From NCBI GenBank assembly GCA_964549615.1, contig CAZJVP010000055.1, forward strand, positions 1 through 37,222: a DNA stretch of 37,222 bases, written 5' to 3'. The translations under genes and the position numbers were made by a program. The notes under the pieces were generated by a model. That model saw only the letters and a list, made by a program, of their open reading frames with translations, ran no database searches and had not been told where the DNA came from. Source of the DNA: CAYVLA01 sp964549615 [NCBI: uncultured Thermococci archaeon]. GTDB taxonomy: Archaea; CAYQAE01; CAYVLA01. Positions 24,169 through 32,400 of the stretch are shown here, piece by piece; within the stretch, counting starts at the first letter, position 1; every line of letters starts with the position of its first letter.

Positions 24169-25230
24169 TCAAGCAAAGAAACGGTATAGCAGGTTGCCCG
24201 CCCTCTCAGTTACTTCGTCGGGGACGGTTGGCTCGGTGAACAGCTGGGTCACCTCGCCTAGGAGCTGCTTGACATGCTGTTCGTTCTCCTTCGCGATGGG
24301 GTCCGACCTTGGCTCGTATCGGAGGAACCTTATCTCCCTTTCAACTGAGCCGAAGTGCCTCTTGAACCGGACTAGCCCTTCCTGGCCGACGTCGCTGAGG
24401 CCGAAGTCCCAGGACCGGCAGCCGAGCCTCTTGCCCAAGAGCATTCCTTCCCAGACCAAAAGGTCGTTGGGTCTCAGTCCCAAGTATTTCGGGTCGGATG
24501 CGTTGAACTTGTAGTAGATCGTGCCGTTCCATACCAAAAAGAGCGCGCCCGCAACCGGAGTCGCCCCGTCTCTGGCCATCAGGATGAACCCCTTTCGCTC
24601 TGAGAAGAACTGGCCCGAGATGTTCTCGAAGAACAGGCGCGGCTGGGCCAGGAGCCTGTACTTGCGCTTTCTGACCCCAAGATGCATGTTGAAGAAATCC
24701 GACAAAGCCTCACGGCTCGTCTCCACCTGGACTGACAACCCGCCGCGCCTGGCCCTCTCCACCGCCCTGCGCGTAGAGTCCCGGATGACCGCCCAAAGGG
24801 ATTCGCTGGTGCCGGCAAGACTCAGGCCGTGCCACTTCGCGGTCTTAATTGTCTCGAGCCTTCCGTCCCGCTTGACCATGTCGTTTCGCAGGCATCTGAA
24901 GCTGACCGGACAGTCGTGCAGGGAAAGGGCATGCAAGAGCATCTCCCAGTCCTCCCTTGTGCTGGCGATGGGGTCGCAATAGTCAGAGAATGGCAGGGAT
25001 GAGATCCGGCGCCCGAAGAGGGGGTCTTCCACCATGCAGTAGGCCAGTCCCGCCCCAGGTATTCCCTCGGCGTCCAGGAGGATGATGGCCTTCGGCTTGA
25101 AGCCGTAGGTCTGTCTCAGGACATTTATCCAGTTCGGCGAATGGAATACGGAGGCACGCGCAGCGAGTCTATGCCAGGACGGATCCGAGATGGGGTCGAC
25201 CTCCACGGCGTCTCTCCCGACCTTCTGCAT
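24169..25230 (-). CDS. FemAB-like GNAT-fold acyltransferase
   Basis: 353 residues of the BioF2-like/FemAB-related type found in exopolysaccharide gene sets. Visible marks are FHSPNWINVLRQTYGFKP near the N-terminus, WAVIRDSTRRAVERARRGGL, ARDGATPVAGALFLVWNGTIYYKFNASDPKYLGLRPNDLLVWEGM (the acyl/aminoacyl binding core) and WDFGLSDVGQEGLVRFKRHFG, which is very typical. Such proteins join an acyl or aminoacyl group to an amino sugar or lipid-linked precursor. The neighbouring sugar aminotransferase would make the amino sugar to be acylated. It starts one base after the stop of the epimerase gene, so translation is coupled. Confidence 0.88.
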   Translation of the reverse strand: MQKVGRDAVEVDPISDPSWHRLAARASVFHSPNWINVLRQTYGFKPKAIILLDAEGIPGAGLAYCMVEDPLFGRRISSLPFSDYCDPIASTREDWEMLLHALSLHDCPVSFRCLRNDMVKRDGRLETIKTAKWHGLSLAGTSESLWAVIRDSTRRAVERARRGGLSVQVETSREALSDFFNMHLGVRKRKYRLLAQPRLFFENISGQFFSERKGFILMARDGATPVAGALFLVWNGTIYYKFNASDPKYLGLRPNDLLVWEGMLLGKRLGCRSWDFGLSDVGQEGLVRFKRHFGSVEREIRFLRYEPRSDPIAKENEQHVKQLLGEVTQLFTEPTVPDEVTERAGNLLYRFFA

Positions 25231-25231
25231 C

Positions 25232-26368
25232 TCAGGACGCCTCTCCCCGCGAGATCACCAGCTTTTTCTCCTTGAGCCCTCTCTCCTTTTCTGAATAGTA
25301 CTCCCGCACCTCACCGAGCGTTCTGAACCAGTCAGCGTATCTCCGAAGGCCCTCCGCCAGCTTGGTTTTCGCCTCGAAGCCGAGGGACCTAAGTCGACCT
25401 ATGTCAAGGAGGAGATGTCTTATGTCCCCCGGCCTGAACTCGCCTCGCACTGCCGGGGAGACCCCACCGCCCAGGGCCTTGATAAGAAGATGAGCAGCCT
25501 GCAGCACGGTCGTGCCGATCCCCGTCCCAACGTTGAAGGCCGAGTAGTTCATCGCCGTCGTCTCGGCCGCGAACAGGTTCGCCCGCGCGACGTCCTCAAC
25601 GAACACCCAGTCCCTCTTCTGTCCCCCGTCCTCGTATACGATGGGGGGCATGTTCTTGGCCACCCTGCTGGCAAAGACGGAGATGACCCCGGCGTGCACA
25701 TTGGAGAAGGCCTGCCTGGGCCCATACACCACCCCGTAACGCAGAGCAACGACCGGGATGCCGAACTCCCGTCCCATCGAGAGCGAGAGACGCTCCTCGG
25801 CGATCTTGGAAATGGCGTAGGGGGTGGCCCCCTTGAGAGGTGCCGATTCCCGCGTGGGCACAGGCTCCATCGGCTGCCCGCACTCATCGCAGACGGGTTC
25901 CCACTCTCCCCTGAGAAGTTGTCCCAGCGGCCTTGGATCGGGGCATTTGGGGCCATGGTCTGGACAGGCGTACTCGCCCTCGCCGTAAACGGCTTGGGAA
26001 GAGGCCACCACAACCTTCTCAAGTGCCTTGCCCGCTCTCCGCATCTCCTGGAATAGGCGGGCTGTTCCAGTGGCGTTGACGTCGAGGAACTTGGCGGCCT
26101 GCAGGGGGGAGCCGGTGAAGGCCGCCTCGTGGAAGACATATTCGACATCGACCAGGGATCTTCTCAGATCATGGGAGCTCCTGATGTCCCCGACGAGGAG
26201 CTCGGCGCCCGCCCGGACTGCCTGCGGCTTTCCGCCCGCGTGCAGATGCGAGTCGAGATTGTCTAGGATTCGGACCTTGCATCCGTGCTCAAGGCAAAGA
26301 TCGACCAGGTGGGAACCGATGAACCCTGCCCCACCGGTGACCAGCACCATGCTTCCTTCCAAGGCCAT
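25232..26368 (-). CDS. NAD-dependent epimerase/dehydratase with zinc-knuckle insert
   Basis: 378 residues, extended SDR. LVTGGAGFIGSHLVDLCL binds NAD; VVVASSQAVYGEGEY is the catalytic Ser strand, and TPYAISKIAEERLSL carries the Y-x-x-x-K pair. Between them an insert, YACPDHGPKCPDPRP followed by PVCDECGQPMEP, has four cysteines. This matches the inserted zinc-binding segment of the dTDP-L-rhamnose 4-epimerase-like/UDP-glucose 4-epimerase-like group. QKRDWVFVEDVARAN and the end of the protein fit substrate binding of nucleotide sugars. It most likely epimerises a dTDP- or UDP-sugar for surface glycan assembly. ATG at 26368; only four bases separate it from the aminotransferase gene before it. 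Confidence 0.92.
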   Translation of the reverse strand: MALEGSMVLVTGGAGFIGSHLVDLCLEHGCKVRILDNLDSHLHAGGKPQAVRAGAELLVGDIRSSHDLRRSLVDVEYVFHEAAFTGSPLQAAKFLDVNATGTARLFQEMRRAGKALEKVVVASSQAVYGEGEYACPDHGPKCPDPRPLGQLLRGEWEPVCDECGQPMEPVPTRESAPLKGATPYAISKIAEERLSLSMGREFGIPVVALRYGVVYGPRQAFSNVHAGVISVFASRVAKNMPPIVYEDGGQKRDWVFVEDVARANLFAAETTAMNYSAFNVGTGIGTTVLQAAHLLIKALGGGVSPAVRGEFRPGDIRHLLLDIGRLRSLGFEAKTKLAEGLRRYADWFRTLGEVREYYSEKERGLKEKKLVISRGEAS

Positions 26369-26372
26369 GCAG

Positions 26373-27485
26373 CTATCCTCCTTCTGCTCCGACCAACTCG
26401 GCCAGCACCATTGCCGTATGCTCAGCCTCCTCCTCCGTCATGCCAACGAAGATGGGGAGGGAAAGAACCCTTTGAGCGGCCGCCTCTGCCTTCGGGAAAT
26501 GACCCCGCCCATAGCCCAGATGGGCAAAGCAGGGCTGAAGATGGATGGGCACGGGGTAATGGAGCCCGGTCCCTATCCCCCGCTCGGCGAGCCGGGACCT
26601 GATCATGTCCCTTGCCTCGAGCTGGACCACGTACTGGTGGTAGACATGATAGCAGTGCGGAGGGCATCTGGGAGTCCAGACGCCCGTACCCTGGAGTAGT
26701 TCGTCGTAGACTCCGGCTATTTGGCGTCTTTGCCTGTTCCACTCGTCCAGATGCGGCAGCTTGACGCGCAGGACCGCAGCCTGGATCGTGTCCAGCCTAG
26801 CGTTGAAGGCCGGGAGAACGTGGTTGTGCTTGCCCCGCTGGCCGTAATCGCGCATGGCCCTCACCTTCTCCGCCAAGTCGTCGTCGTTTGTGACCACAGC
26901 TCCTCCGTCGCCGAAGGCGCCCAAGTTCTTGCTCGGATAGAAGGAGAAGGCGGCGAAGTCTCCCAGGGAACCGACCCTATCTCCCCTGTAGGATGCACCG
27001 TGGGCCTGGCAGGCGTCTTCCACGATGAAAAGGCCGTGCCTCTCCGCCAGGCTCCTGACCTCGTCCATCTCAGCGGGCTGGCCGTAGAGGTGGACCGGCA
27101 TTATGGCCCTGGTTCCCTTGCGAATCCTTTTCTCGGCGTCTTCCACGTCAATGTTGTAGGTTTCGGGATTCATATCCACGAGAAGCGGGGTTGCGCCGGC
27201 CGAGGAGACGGCGGAGCTGCTTGCGATGAAGCTGTTGGCGGGGGTGAGGACGGATTGCCCGTCCGAGATGCCGAGGGCCCTCATGCCAAGTTCCAGAGCC
27301 GACAGACCTGAGCTGGTGCCCACAGCATGTCTTGCGCCACAGTGACGGGCGAACTCCTTCTCGAACTTCTCAAGCGCCTCCCCCATGATGAAATCGCCTC
27401 TTTTGATCACTTCCTTTAAAGCGGCGTCGATCTCAGGCCTGAGCAACTCGTTCTGGCGGCGCAGATCGACGAAAGGCACGCGCAC
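26373..27485 (-). CDS. DegT/DnrJ/EryC1/StrS-family sugar aminotransferase
   Basis: 370 residues, the normal length. The family's blocks are all present: VPFVDLRRQNELLRPEI, GTSSGLSALELGMRAL, VLTPANSFIASSSAV, GTRAIMPVHLYGQPAEMD, VEDACQAHGASYRGDRVGS and FSFYPSKNLGAFGDGGAVV with the PLP-binding lysine. It makes an amino sugar from a keto sugar-nucleotide, using an amino acid donor. It is the first gene of a four-gene minus-strand operon with the epimerase, acyltransferase and glycosyltransferase, which together would make and transfer an acylated amino sugar. The GTG at 27485 lies 27 bases from a GATATATC TATA-like box, suggesting a leaderless mRNA; a second GTG, two codons on, is possible. Confidence 0.94.
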   Translation of the reverse strand: MRVPFVDLRRQNELLRPEIDAALKEVIKRGDFIMGEALEKFEKEFARHCGARHAVGTSSGLSALELGMRALGISDGQSVLTPANSFIASSSAVSSAGATPLLVDMNPETYNIDVEDAEKRIRKGTRAIMPVHLYGQPAEMDEVRSLAERHGLFIVEDACQAHGASYRGDRVGSLGDFAAFSFYPSKNLGAFGDGGAVVTNDDDLAEKVRAMRDYGQRGKHNHVLPAFNARLDTIQAAVLRVKLPHLDEWNRQRRQIAGVYDELLQGTGVWTPRCPPHCYHVYHQYVVQLEARDMIRSRLAERGIGTGLHYPVPIHLQPCFAHLGYGRGHFPKAEAAAQRVLSLPIFVGMTEEEAEHTAMVLAELVGAEGG

Positions 27486-27507
27486 AATCTAGCAGTCTTG
27501 GGCGCTG

Positions 27508-27515
27508 GATATATC
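27508..27515 (-). promoter_or_regulatory. TATA-like box for the surface-glycan operon
   Basis: GATATATC lies about 27 bases before the GTG at 27485. It drives the whole four-gene operon because no other promoter is seen between its genes. Confidence 0.55.
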
Positions 27516-27659
27516 TGGAAATTGTGAAGGTTCCAAATCCGTCCGACCGATCGCGTCTGATGACCAAACGGTTTGCCGACCAAGCACCGGTCACCGCTCA
27601 CCCATCGGCGAGCCGGAGGTCAATGGACGCGCCCTGGCCTGGGAGGCAGCAACCCGCGG

Positions 27660-28754
27660 CTAGCGATCAGGGGCGTCTCCCCAATCCGGAACCTTGAGCA
27701 GGCGGCCCCCCGCGAGAGCCGACTTGTGCGCGATGAATCCCGGGACACAGTACCTCACGGCCTCCCAGACGTTTATCCGGGGAAGCCTGCCGCGGTTCAC
27801 CGAGTCGACGAACTCGTGGACTAGATACGCGTGCGAGCCGCCGTGCCCGCCAAGGTTGGATGCGAGCGGCTCGGGCAGGTACTCGTGCCGGGCGGGCGGG
27901 TCAACGGCCTGCTTGCCCTGTTTGTCGGTCCAGACCGACCCGGCGAGATTGTGTTCGAAGCTCCCCTCGGTGCCGTAGATGCCGCTCGTCCTTTCGCCGC
28001 CCACGTGGCCGATCCGGCGGAACTCGCAGACGCGGGCCGACGAGCCGTCGCTCATTCTGAACAGCGCGACCTCGTTTGAGAACGGGTTCTTCCAGATGGT
28101 GTCCGGGCGGTACCAGTCATCGTTCGGGTGAACGTAGCCCTGCGCCGAGACGTGGGTCATGTGGGCGCCGGTCACCGAGACTATGAAGCAGGTTGAGTGC
28201 GTGGCGTAGTGCATCGGGATCTCGCCCGTCTTGTCCGGCCCGAACTCCTCCCCCCAGCGGTTCTTGGCCACATCGTAGAGGCCGTGGCTCATGTCGTGGA
28301 AGTACTCGGCCTGGGAGTAGACGAAGTTGCCGAACGCCCCCTCCGCCGCCTTCCTGCGGCAGTAGGCCGCCTCCGGCCTGAAGTAGCTGGTCTCGCCGTT
28401 CATGTAGATCATCCCCGTCCTCTCCACGGTCTTCACGAGCGGCCCGACCTCCTCCAGCCGGTAGGCGGCCGGGACGGCCGAGTAGACGTGCTTGCCCGCC
28501 CCCATGGCCTGTATGGCCTGGCGGGCGTGGAGCCAGGGCTGGGTTATGATCACGAGGGCGTCCAAGTCCGACTTGCATATCTCGTCCAGGCTATGGTAGG
28601 TCTCGTCGATCTCGTACTTCCTCGACATCTCATCCAACCGATCCTGGCGCAGATCGCAGAGCGCCAGCCTGTGCACATCGGGATGGTTCTTGAAAAGCCA
28701 CACAAACGACCTTCCGAACATGCCCAGGCCCACCATTCCCACGCTTATCGTCAT
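27660..28754 (-). CDS. Gfo/Idh/MocA-family oxidoreductase with altered EKP motif
   Basis: 364 residues. VGMVGLGMFGRSF is a regular G-x-G-x-x-G turn, and LVIITQPWLHARQAIQAM the usual fourth strand. Where active members have E-K-P, this one reads HVYSAVPAAYRLEE, so the catalytic lysine is absent. The C-terminal half keeps MHYATHSTCFIVSVTGAHMTHV, like the YGTHSLGPVL part of the paralogue at 5268. The two probably belong to one subfamily that acts on sugars or sugar acids by a changed mechanism, or binds without turnover. ATG at 28754 is preceded by GGAGGGTGAGG, one of the better ribosome sites here. It stands alone on the minus strand, upstream of the glycan operon and divergent to tRNA-Leu. Substrate unknown. 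Confidence 0.9.
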   Translation of the reverse strand: MTISVGMVGLGMFGRSFVWLFKNHPDVHRLALCDLRQDRLDEMSRKYEIDETYHSLDEICKSDLDALVIITQPWLHARQAIQAMGAGKHVYSAVPAAYRLEEVGPLVKTVERTGMIYMNGETSYFRPEAAYCRRKAAEGAFGNFVYSQAEYFHDMSHGLYDVAKNRWGEEFGPDKTGEIPMHYATHSTCFIVSVTGAHMTHVSAQGYVHPNDDWYRPDTIWKNPFSNEVALFRMSDGSSARVCEFRRIGHVGGERTSGIYGTEGSFEHNLAGSVWTDKQGKQAVDPPARHEYLPEPLASNLGGHGGSHAYLVHEFVDSVNRGRLPRINVWEAVRYCVPGFIAHKSALAGGRLLKVPDWGDAPDR

Positions 28755-28812
28755 CCCTCACCCTCCCTGAACCGATGCTCTCGGAGCCCGAATGGGGGTG
28801 TCTTGGAGTCCG

Positions 28813-28829
28813 AAAATATATATCAAGCG
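28813..28829 (+). promoter_or_regulatory. Promoter of tRNA-Leu
   Basis: AAAATATATATCAAGCG ends 22 bases before the tRNA; the TATA part is about 30 bases upstream. It shares TATATCAAGCG with the mat promoter. Confidence 0.65.
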
Positions 28830-28883
28830 CTTTCCGAACCGCCAAACCCGCGCGGGGGTTGCCGAGCTGGTCAAAGGCGCAGG

Positions 28884-28900
28884 TAGGCGTGCTTTGCGAT
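28884..28900 (+). other. tRNA intron 1, non-canonical site between positions 30 and 31
   Basis: Lies inside the 5' strand of the anticodon stem. A full bulge-helix-bulge can be drawn. The central helix is CGCA (28878-28881) with TGCG (28895-28898), four of four pairs. The bulges are G82-G83-t84 and a99-t00-G01 (last digits), each cut after its second base. The inner stem is AGG/CTT, and the outer stem pairs 28875-28877 with 28902-28904. Confidence 0.8.
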
Positions 28901-28907
28901 GCTTAGG

Positions 28908-28924
28908 CGGCTCGTGCCCGAGAC
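28908..28924 (+). other. tRNA intron 2, canonical site between positions 37 and 38
   Basis: Seventeen bases, the same length as intron 1. The inner helix GGC/GCC (28909-28911, 28916-28918) closes a TCGT loop. The central helix pairs C32, U33 and U34 with 28922, 28921 and 28920; the fourth pair is an A-C mismatch. Both three-base bulges are in the expected places. Confidence 0.75.
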
Positions 28925-28969
28925 ACTCTGTCCCGAAGGGGTCCGTGGGTTCAAATCCCACCCCCCGCA

Positions 28970-29404
28970 CCTCATGTGAACGCACGGACCTTTCGCGAGG
29001 GAAGATCGCGATCCTGAGATCCTGGAGATGACAACCGGGCGCTCTGCTAGGTCCTGTTGTTGTGTCTCGTGGCTGGAGCCCCATTTGGGTGATGTAAGGA
29101 AACACGCTCAAAGAAGCTCTGGAGCGTGGCACTTGATTCGCCCGGTGACCAGAGAATGAGAAGTGCGACCCCTGCCGACGGCGGAACGCTCTTCCTGACA
29201 CAGACAGCCTGTGTGGGAGTTTCACCGGAGTTGCACCGAGATCTTCACCGTCTGAAGGCTATCTGGCATTGGATCACCGCACATGGTTCCACCTCGCCTG
29301 AGGATGAGCCTTGCCGTATGGATTATCTGCCTGCGCGCTGTGCCACGGAGCAGAAAGGAACCCAAGAATTTTTATGAGCGACCTGCCTCGCGCGGAGCGA
29401 GAGA
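28970..29404. other. 435-base region without a recognised gene
   Basis: No convincing coding frame was seen on either strand, and short frames here lack family motifs. A GTGATGT near 29089 resembles a box C but has no D box at a suitable distance. The right end holds the promoter of the following surface-protein gene. Confidence 0.45.
29367..29376 (+). promoter_or_regulatory. TATA-like box for the large surface protein
   Basis: AATTTTTATG is about 32 bases before the TTG at 29405. A GGAG sits nine bases before that TTG. Confidence 0.5.
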
Positions 29405-32400
29405 TTGGAAGTTCTGAGGAAACTTCTCTGTGCGGCGTCCTCATTCCTATTCCTGCTGGGCTCGGTCGCTCCTTGGATCGCCGTTCCCTCAGCCAGCGGA
29501 CAGGAGGATATTCCGACTGGATATGTTCGCAATGTAGACTGGGACCCGACTGACAGGCCCCATGTGGAGTTCACTAGGAGTGTGTATGCGGAGTGGCCAT
29601 GGCCTCCTCACACCGTAACATATCATCATGTCATCGATCTGAGCATATCCACTCGCGAGTGGAAGGAGGGCGGGATATTGATTGTCAAGGCCACCTGCAG
29701 CGAGTCAAGAGACCCCCCTAGTAATTTGACCGGACTCATATCCGGGGTGCGCATAAACGTACTAGGTGGTGAAGTCGACGTCGTTAGTTGCGAACCGCCC
29801 TATGGCGGCATGAGGAAATATTCTGACGAGTGCACGGTCTGGTGGAGGGAAAAACTACCTCAGAAGAATGGACCCGAGTACTATCCCTCGGGAACGACAT
29901 TCACGGCGACCTTCCGGTTAGGAAAGCCACTATTGGATCCCTATGTGGATCCCGGATGGGCCCACCTTGTCCAGGTATCAACTTACGACCTTGGCGAAAT
30001 GAAAGTTTTTGAGCAGTACAGATCGGCCGTGCTGTGGCTTCAAGTTGAACCAGACTGCATCAGGGGCACAGTCTACGATGTCTGGACCAACATCCCCCAG
30101 GCCGCGCACATTCGGGAAACACCGATGTCCGGGGTCAAGGTCCGGCTACTCACCCTGCCTGACCGGACCGTGGTGGCCCAGAACGTCACCCTGACCGACG
30201 GCAGCTACATGCTCAAGCCTAAAAGCCTCGACCCCAAGCAGCGCTACCTTGTTCGCGCGACATGCATGGTGGAGGGAAGGGAGCTCAGGCAGTGGCGCAA
30301 CATCACCGGGCCCCAGCGCGTCGATTTCTACCTCCCGGCAACCCTTGTGAAGAACTACCTCGGCCTTGTCGAACAGCTGGACTCGATCGAACTGCCGTCC
30401 CTAAGCGACGTGGACCTGATGCTAGGTCTGGGCTTCGGCGGACCCTTAAAGGAAGCCTCGGTCTACGGACCCCTAGGCGAACTGGCCAAGCTCGGAATCC
30501 AAATCGAACAGCCAAACCAAAGCCTGAAGAAGCGCCTTGAGGCCTTCCTCGACAAGATCTTGGCGGACGCCCCTCCCTGCCGAAGCCTTCTCAAAGGCGA
30601 AGCCGCATCAAACGATCCCTGGAACATGCTGCTCAGACTGACCCTAGTCCTGGGATTCATCCGCAACCGGGTGGACGATGCCTACATCTCCGTCGACAAC
30701 GTGGTCAAAGCCACAACCGTGGCCGTGATGACCAGCCTCATGATGGACGCAATGAGGGCCACAGCCAAAACGAGACTGCCAACCGTGGACAAGCTCACCT
30801 CCAAACCAGTGAGATGGGCCCAAGAGAAGCTCCTGAAAGGCAGCGATGAGACCATGAAGAGGATCGCAAGCACTCTTCACATCAGCCTCTTCGCGGGCGG
30901 ATTCGGACTCGGAGGGGTGGACTGGCTCCTCGAGAAAGCCGGAATCAAAGATCCCGCCACCAGGGCCACCTGGAAGACGGTCATGGCCAAGGGAATACGA
31001 GCCATCAGCGACCTTGTGCGCAAGAACTTCGGCACAAGCCTCCTCTTCGAGGTCATCTTCCAAGGCGCCCGCACGCTCGGGGATGCCGCCCTGCTCGAAC
31101 TCTACCTCTGGCTGACGCGCGGAGAGATCGAGAACGCCCTCTGGGCCGCCAACAACTCCCAGGCAATCAACAAGCCCCTGGAAGCAGTGAACGCCATAAG
31201 CGTCATGGACACCGAACATGAGGACTGGCACAAGACCCAGCACAGCTGGGCAGTCTCATGGTTCAAGGCAGCAAACGTCTTCCGGGGAGTGGGCGGCATC
31301 TGGGGAACCTGGACCGCTCCAACCGGCGTCGAGTACCCCTTCATCTGGGAAGCCGCCACACCCCTGATCAAACGGTTAAGAGCGGCCAACGTCTGGCTCA
31401 CAGTAGCCGGGATAGGCAGCTTCGCAGGCGTCATCATCACAGAACTCCGCGCACTGTATGTGACATGGAGCAAGCAGCTGGACGCAGTCTACAAATCCTT
31501 CGGCGAAAAGTCCCCCCTCGCAAGCCGATCAGGACTCGGCTCCCCAGCGAAAGGAATCGGCAACCCACCCTCCCAACCGTCATCGCTGCAAACCGCCCCA
31601 GCGCTAGAGGCATACCTCGCCACCTTGAGCAAACTCGGCATCTCCGTTCAGACCGATGACAAGGATGCAGCCGCAGCAGCGGTGCTTGAACTGGAGGAAC
31701 CAGACGGCCGCCTGGCAACAGAGCTCGAGTCGAGTTTCCTCAGGCTGGCCGCAGCATATCCCAAGGCTCTGTTCCAAGCCGAGGGATTCGACAACGCCTA
31801 CACAGAGGCAGTAGACGCCTACACCCGCGCCTTGATCGAGCAGGCCGACCTCTACGCCTCAACGGCCATGTGGCTGAGGGGCGAGGCAGTGGATGCCGCC
31901 GACGTCACGGCCGGCATCGAGTCCACATCACGCGCGCTTGCAGATGCATGGAACGCCCTTTACCGGGCGCTCGGACCGATCACCGACCTGACCGTTCCCG
32001 GCTTCCTGTTCCTCTCCCCAAAGATACCGGAGAGGATAACGCCTCAAGACCAGGCAGAAGTATCGGTCGATGTCAGGAACGTGGGAGATGAACCGGTTCG
32101 AAACACCAAGGTCACGCTCTGGGTCAGCGACACGCTCACCATCAACTCTAACCCAACCATCGATCTCGGCGAGATAGCCCCGGGAGCCACGGCCCAAGCC
32201 ACATGGAAGCTGAGCGCTGGGACGGGAAGACCCGGTGACGTCGCGACCTTCTGGTTCACGGCCCAGGGCGATACAATCGAACAGGTGGAGGCAAGCGGGG
32301 CATCTCTTCTAACATTCGGAAACACAACCCAGCTCGAGATCGTGGCCAACTCGCCGGTACGCATGATGGTGAGCGACTCCCTCGGCCACCGAGTCGGATA

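Larger units (their letters stand above)
28852..28969 (+). tRNA. tRNA-Leu(UAG) with two 17-base introns
   Basis: Acceptor stem GCGGGGG (28852-28858) pairs with CCCCCGC (28962-28968); discriminator A is at 28969. The D arm runs 28861-28878, the variable arm TCCCGAAGGGGTCC 28931-28944, and the T arm GTGGG-TTCAAAT-CCCAC 28945-28961. The space between has 52 bases instead of 18. Removing 28884-28900 and 28908-28924 leaves anticodon arm CAGGG-CUUAGGA-CUCUG, with U33 and anticodon UAG at 28904-28906. The spliced RNA is 84 bases. The type II variable arm and A discriminator fit leucine. The anticodon stem has one G-U pair. No CCA is encoded. Confidence 0.9.

Noticed and set aside
29080-29200. Possible box C/D small RNA near GTGATGT
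   Set aside because: The C-like box deviates in its last base and the nearest CTGA is about 100 bases away, too far for a C/D RNA.
28758-29225. 155-codon minus-strand frame over the tRNA
   Set aside because: It reads straight through the tRNA-Leu and shows no protein-family features.
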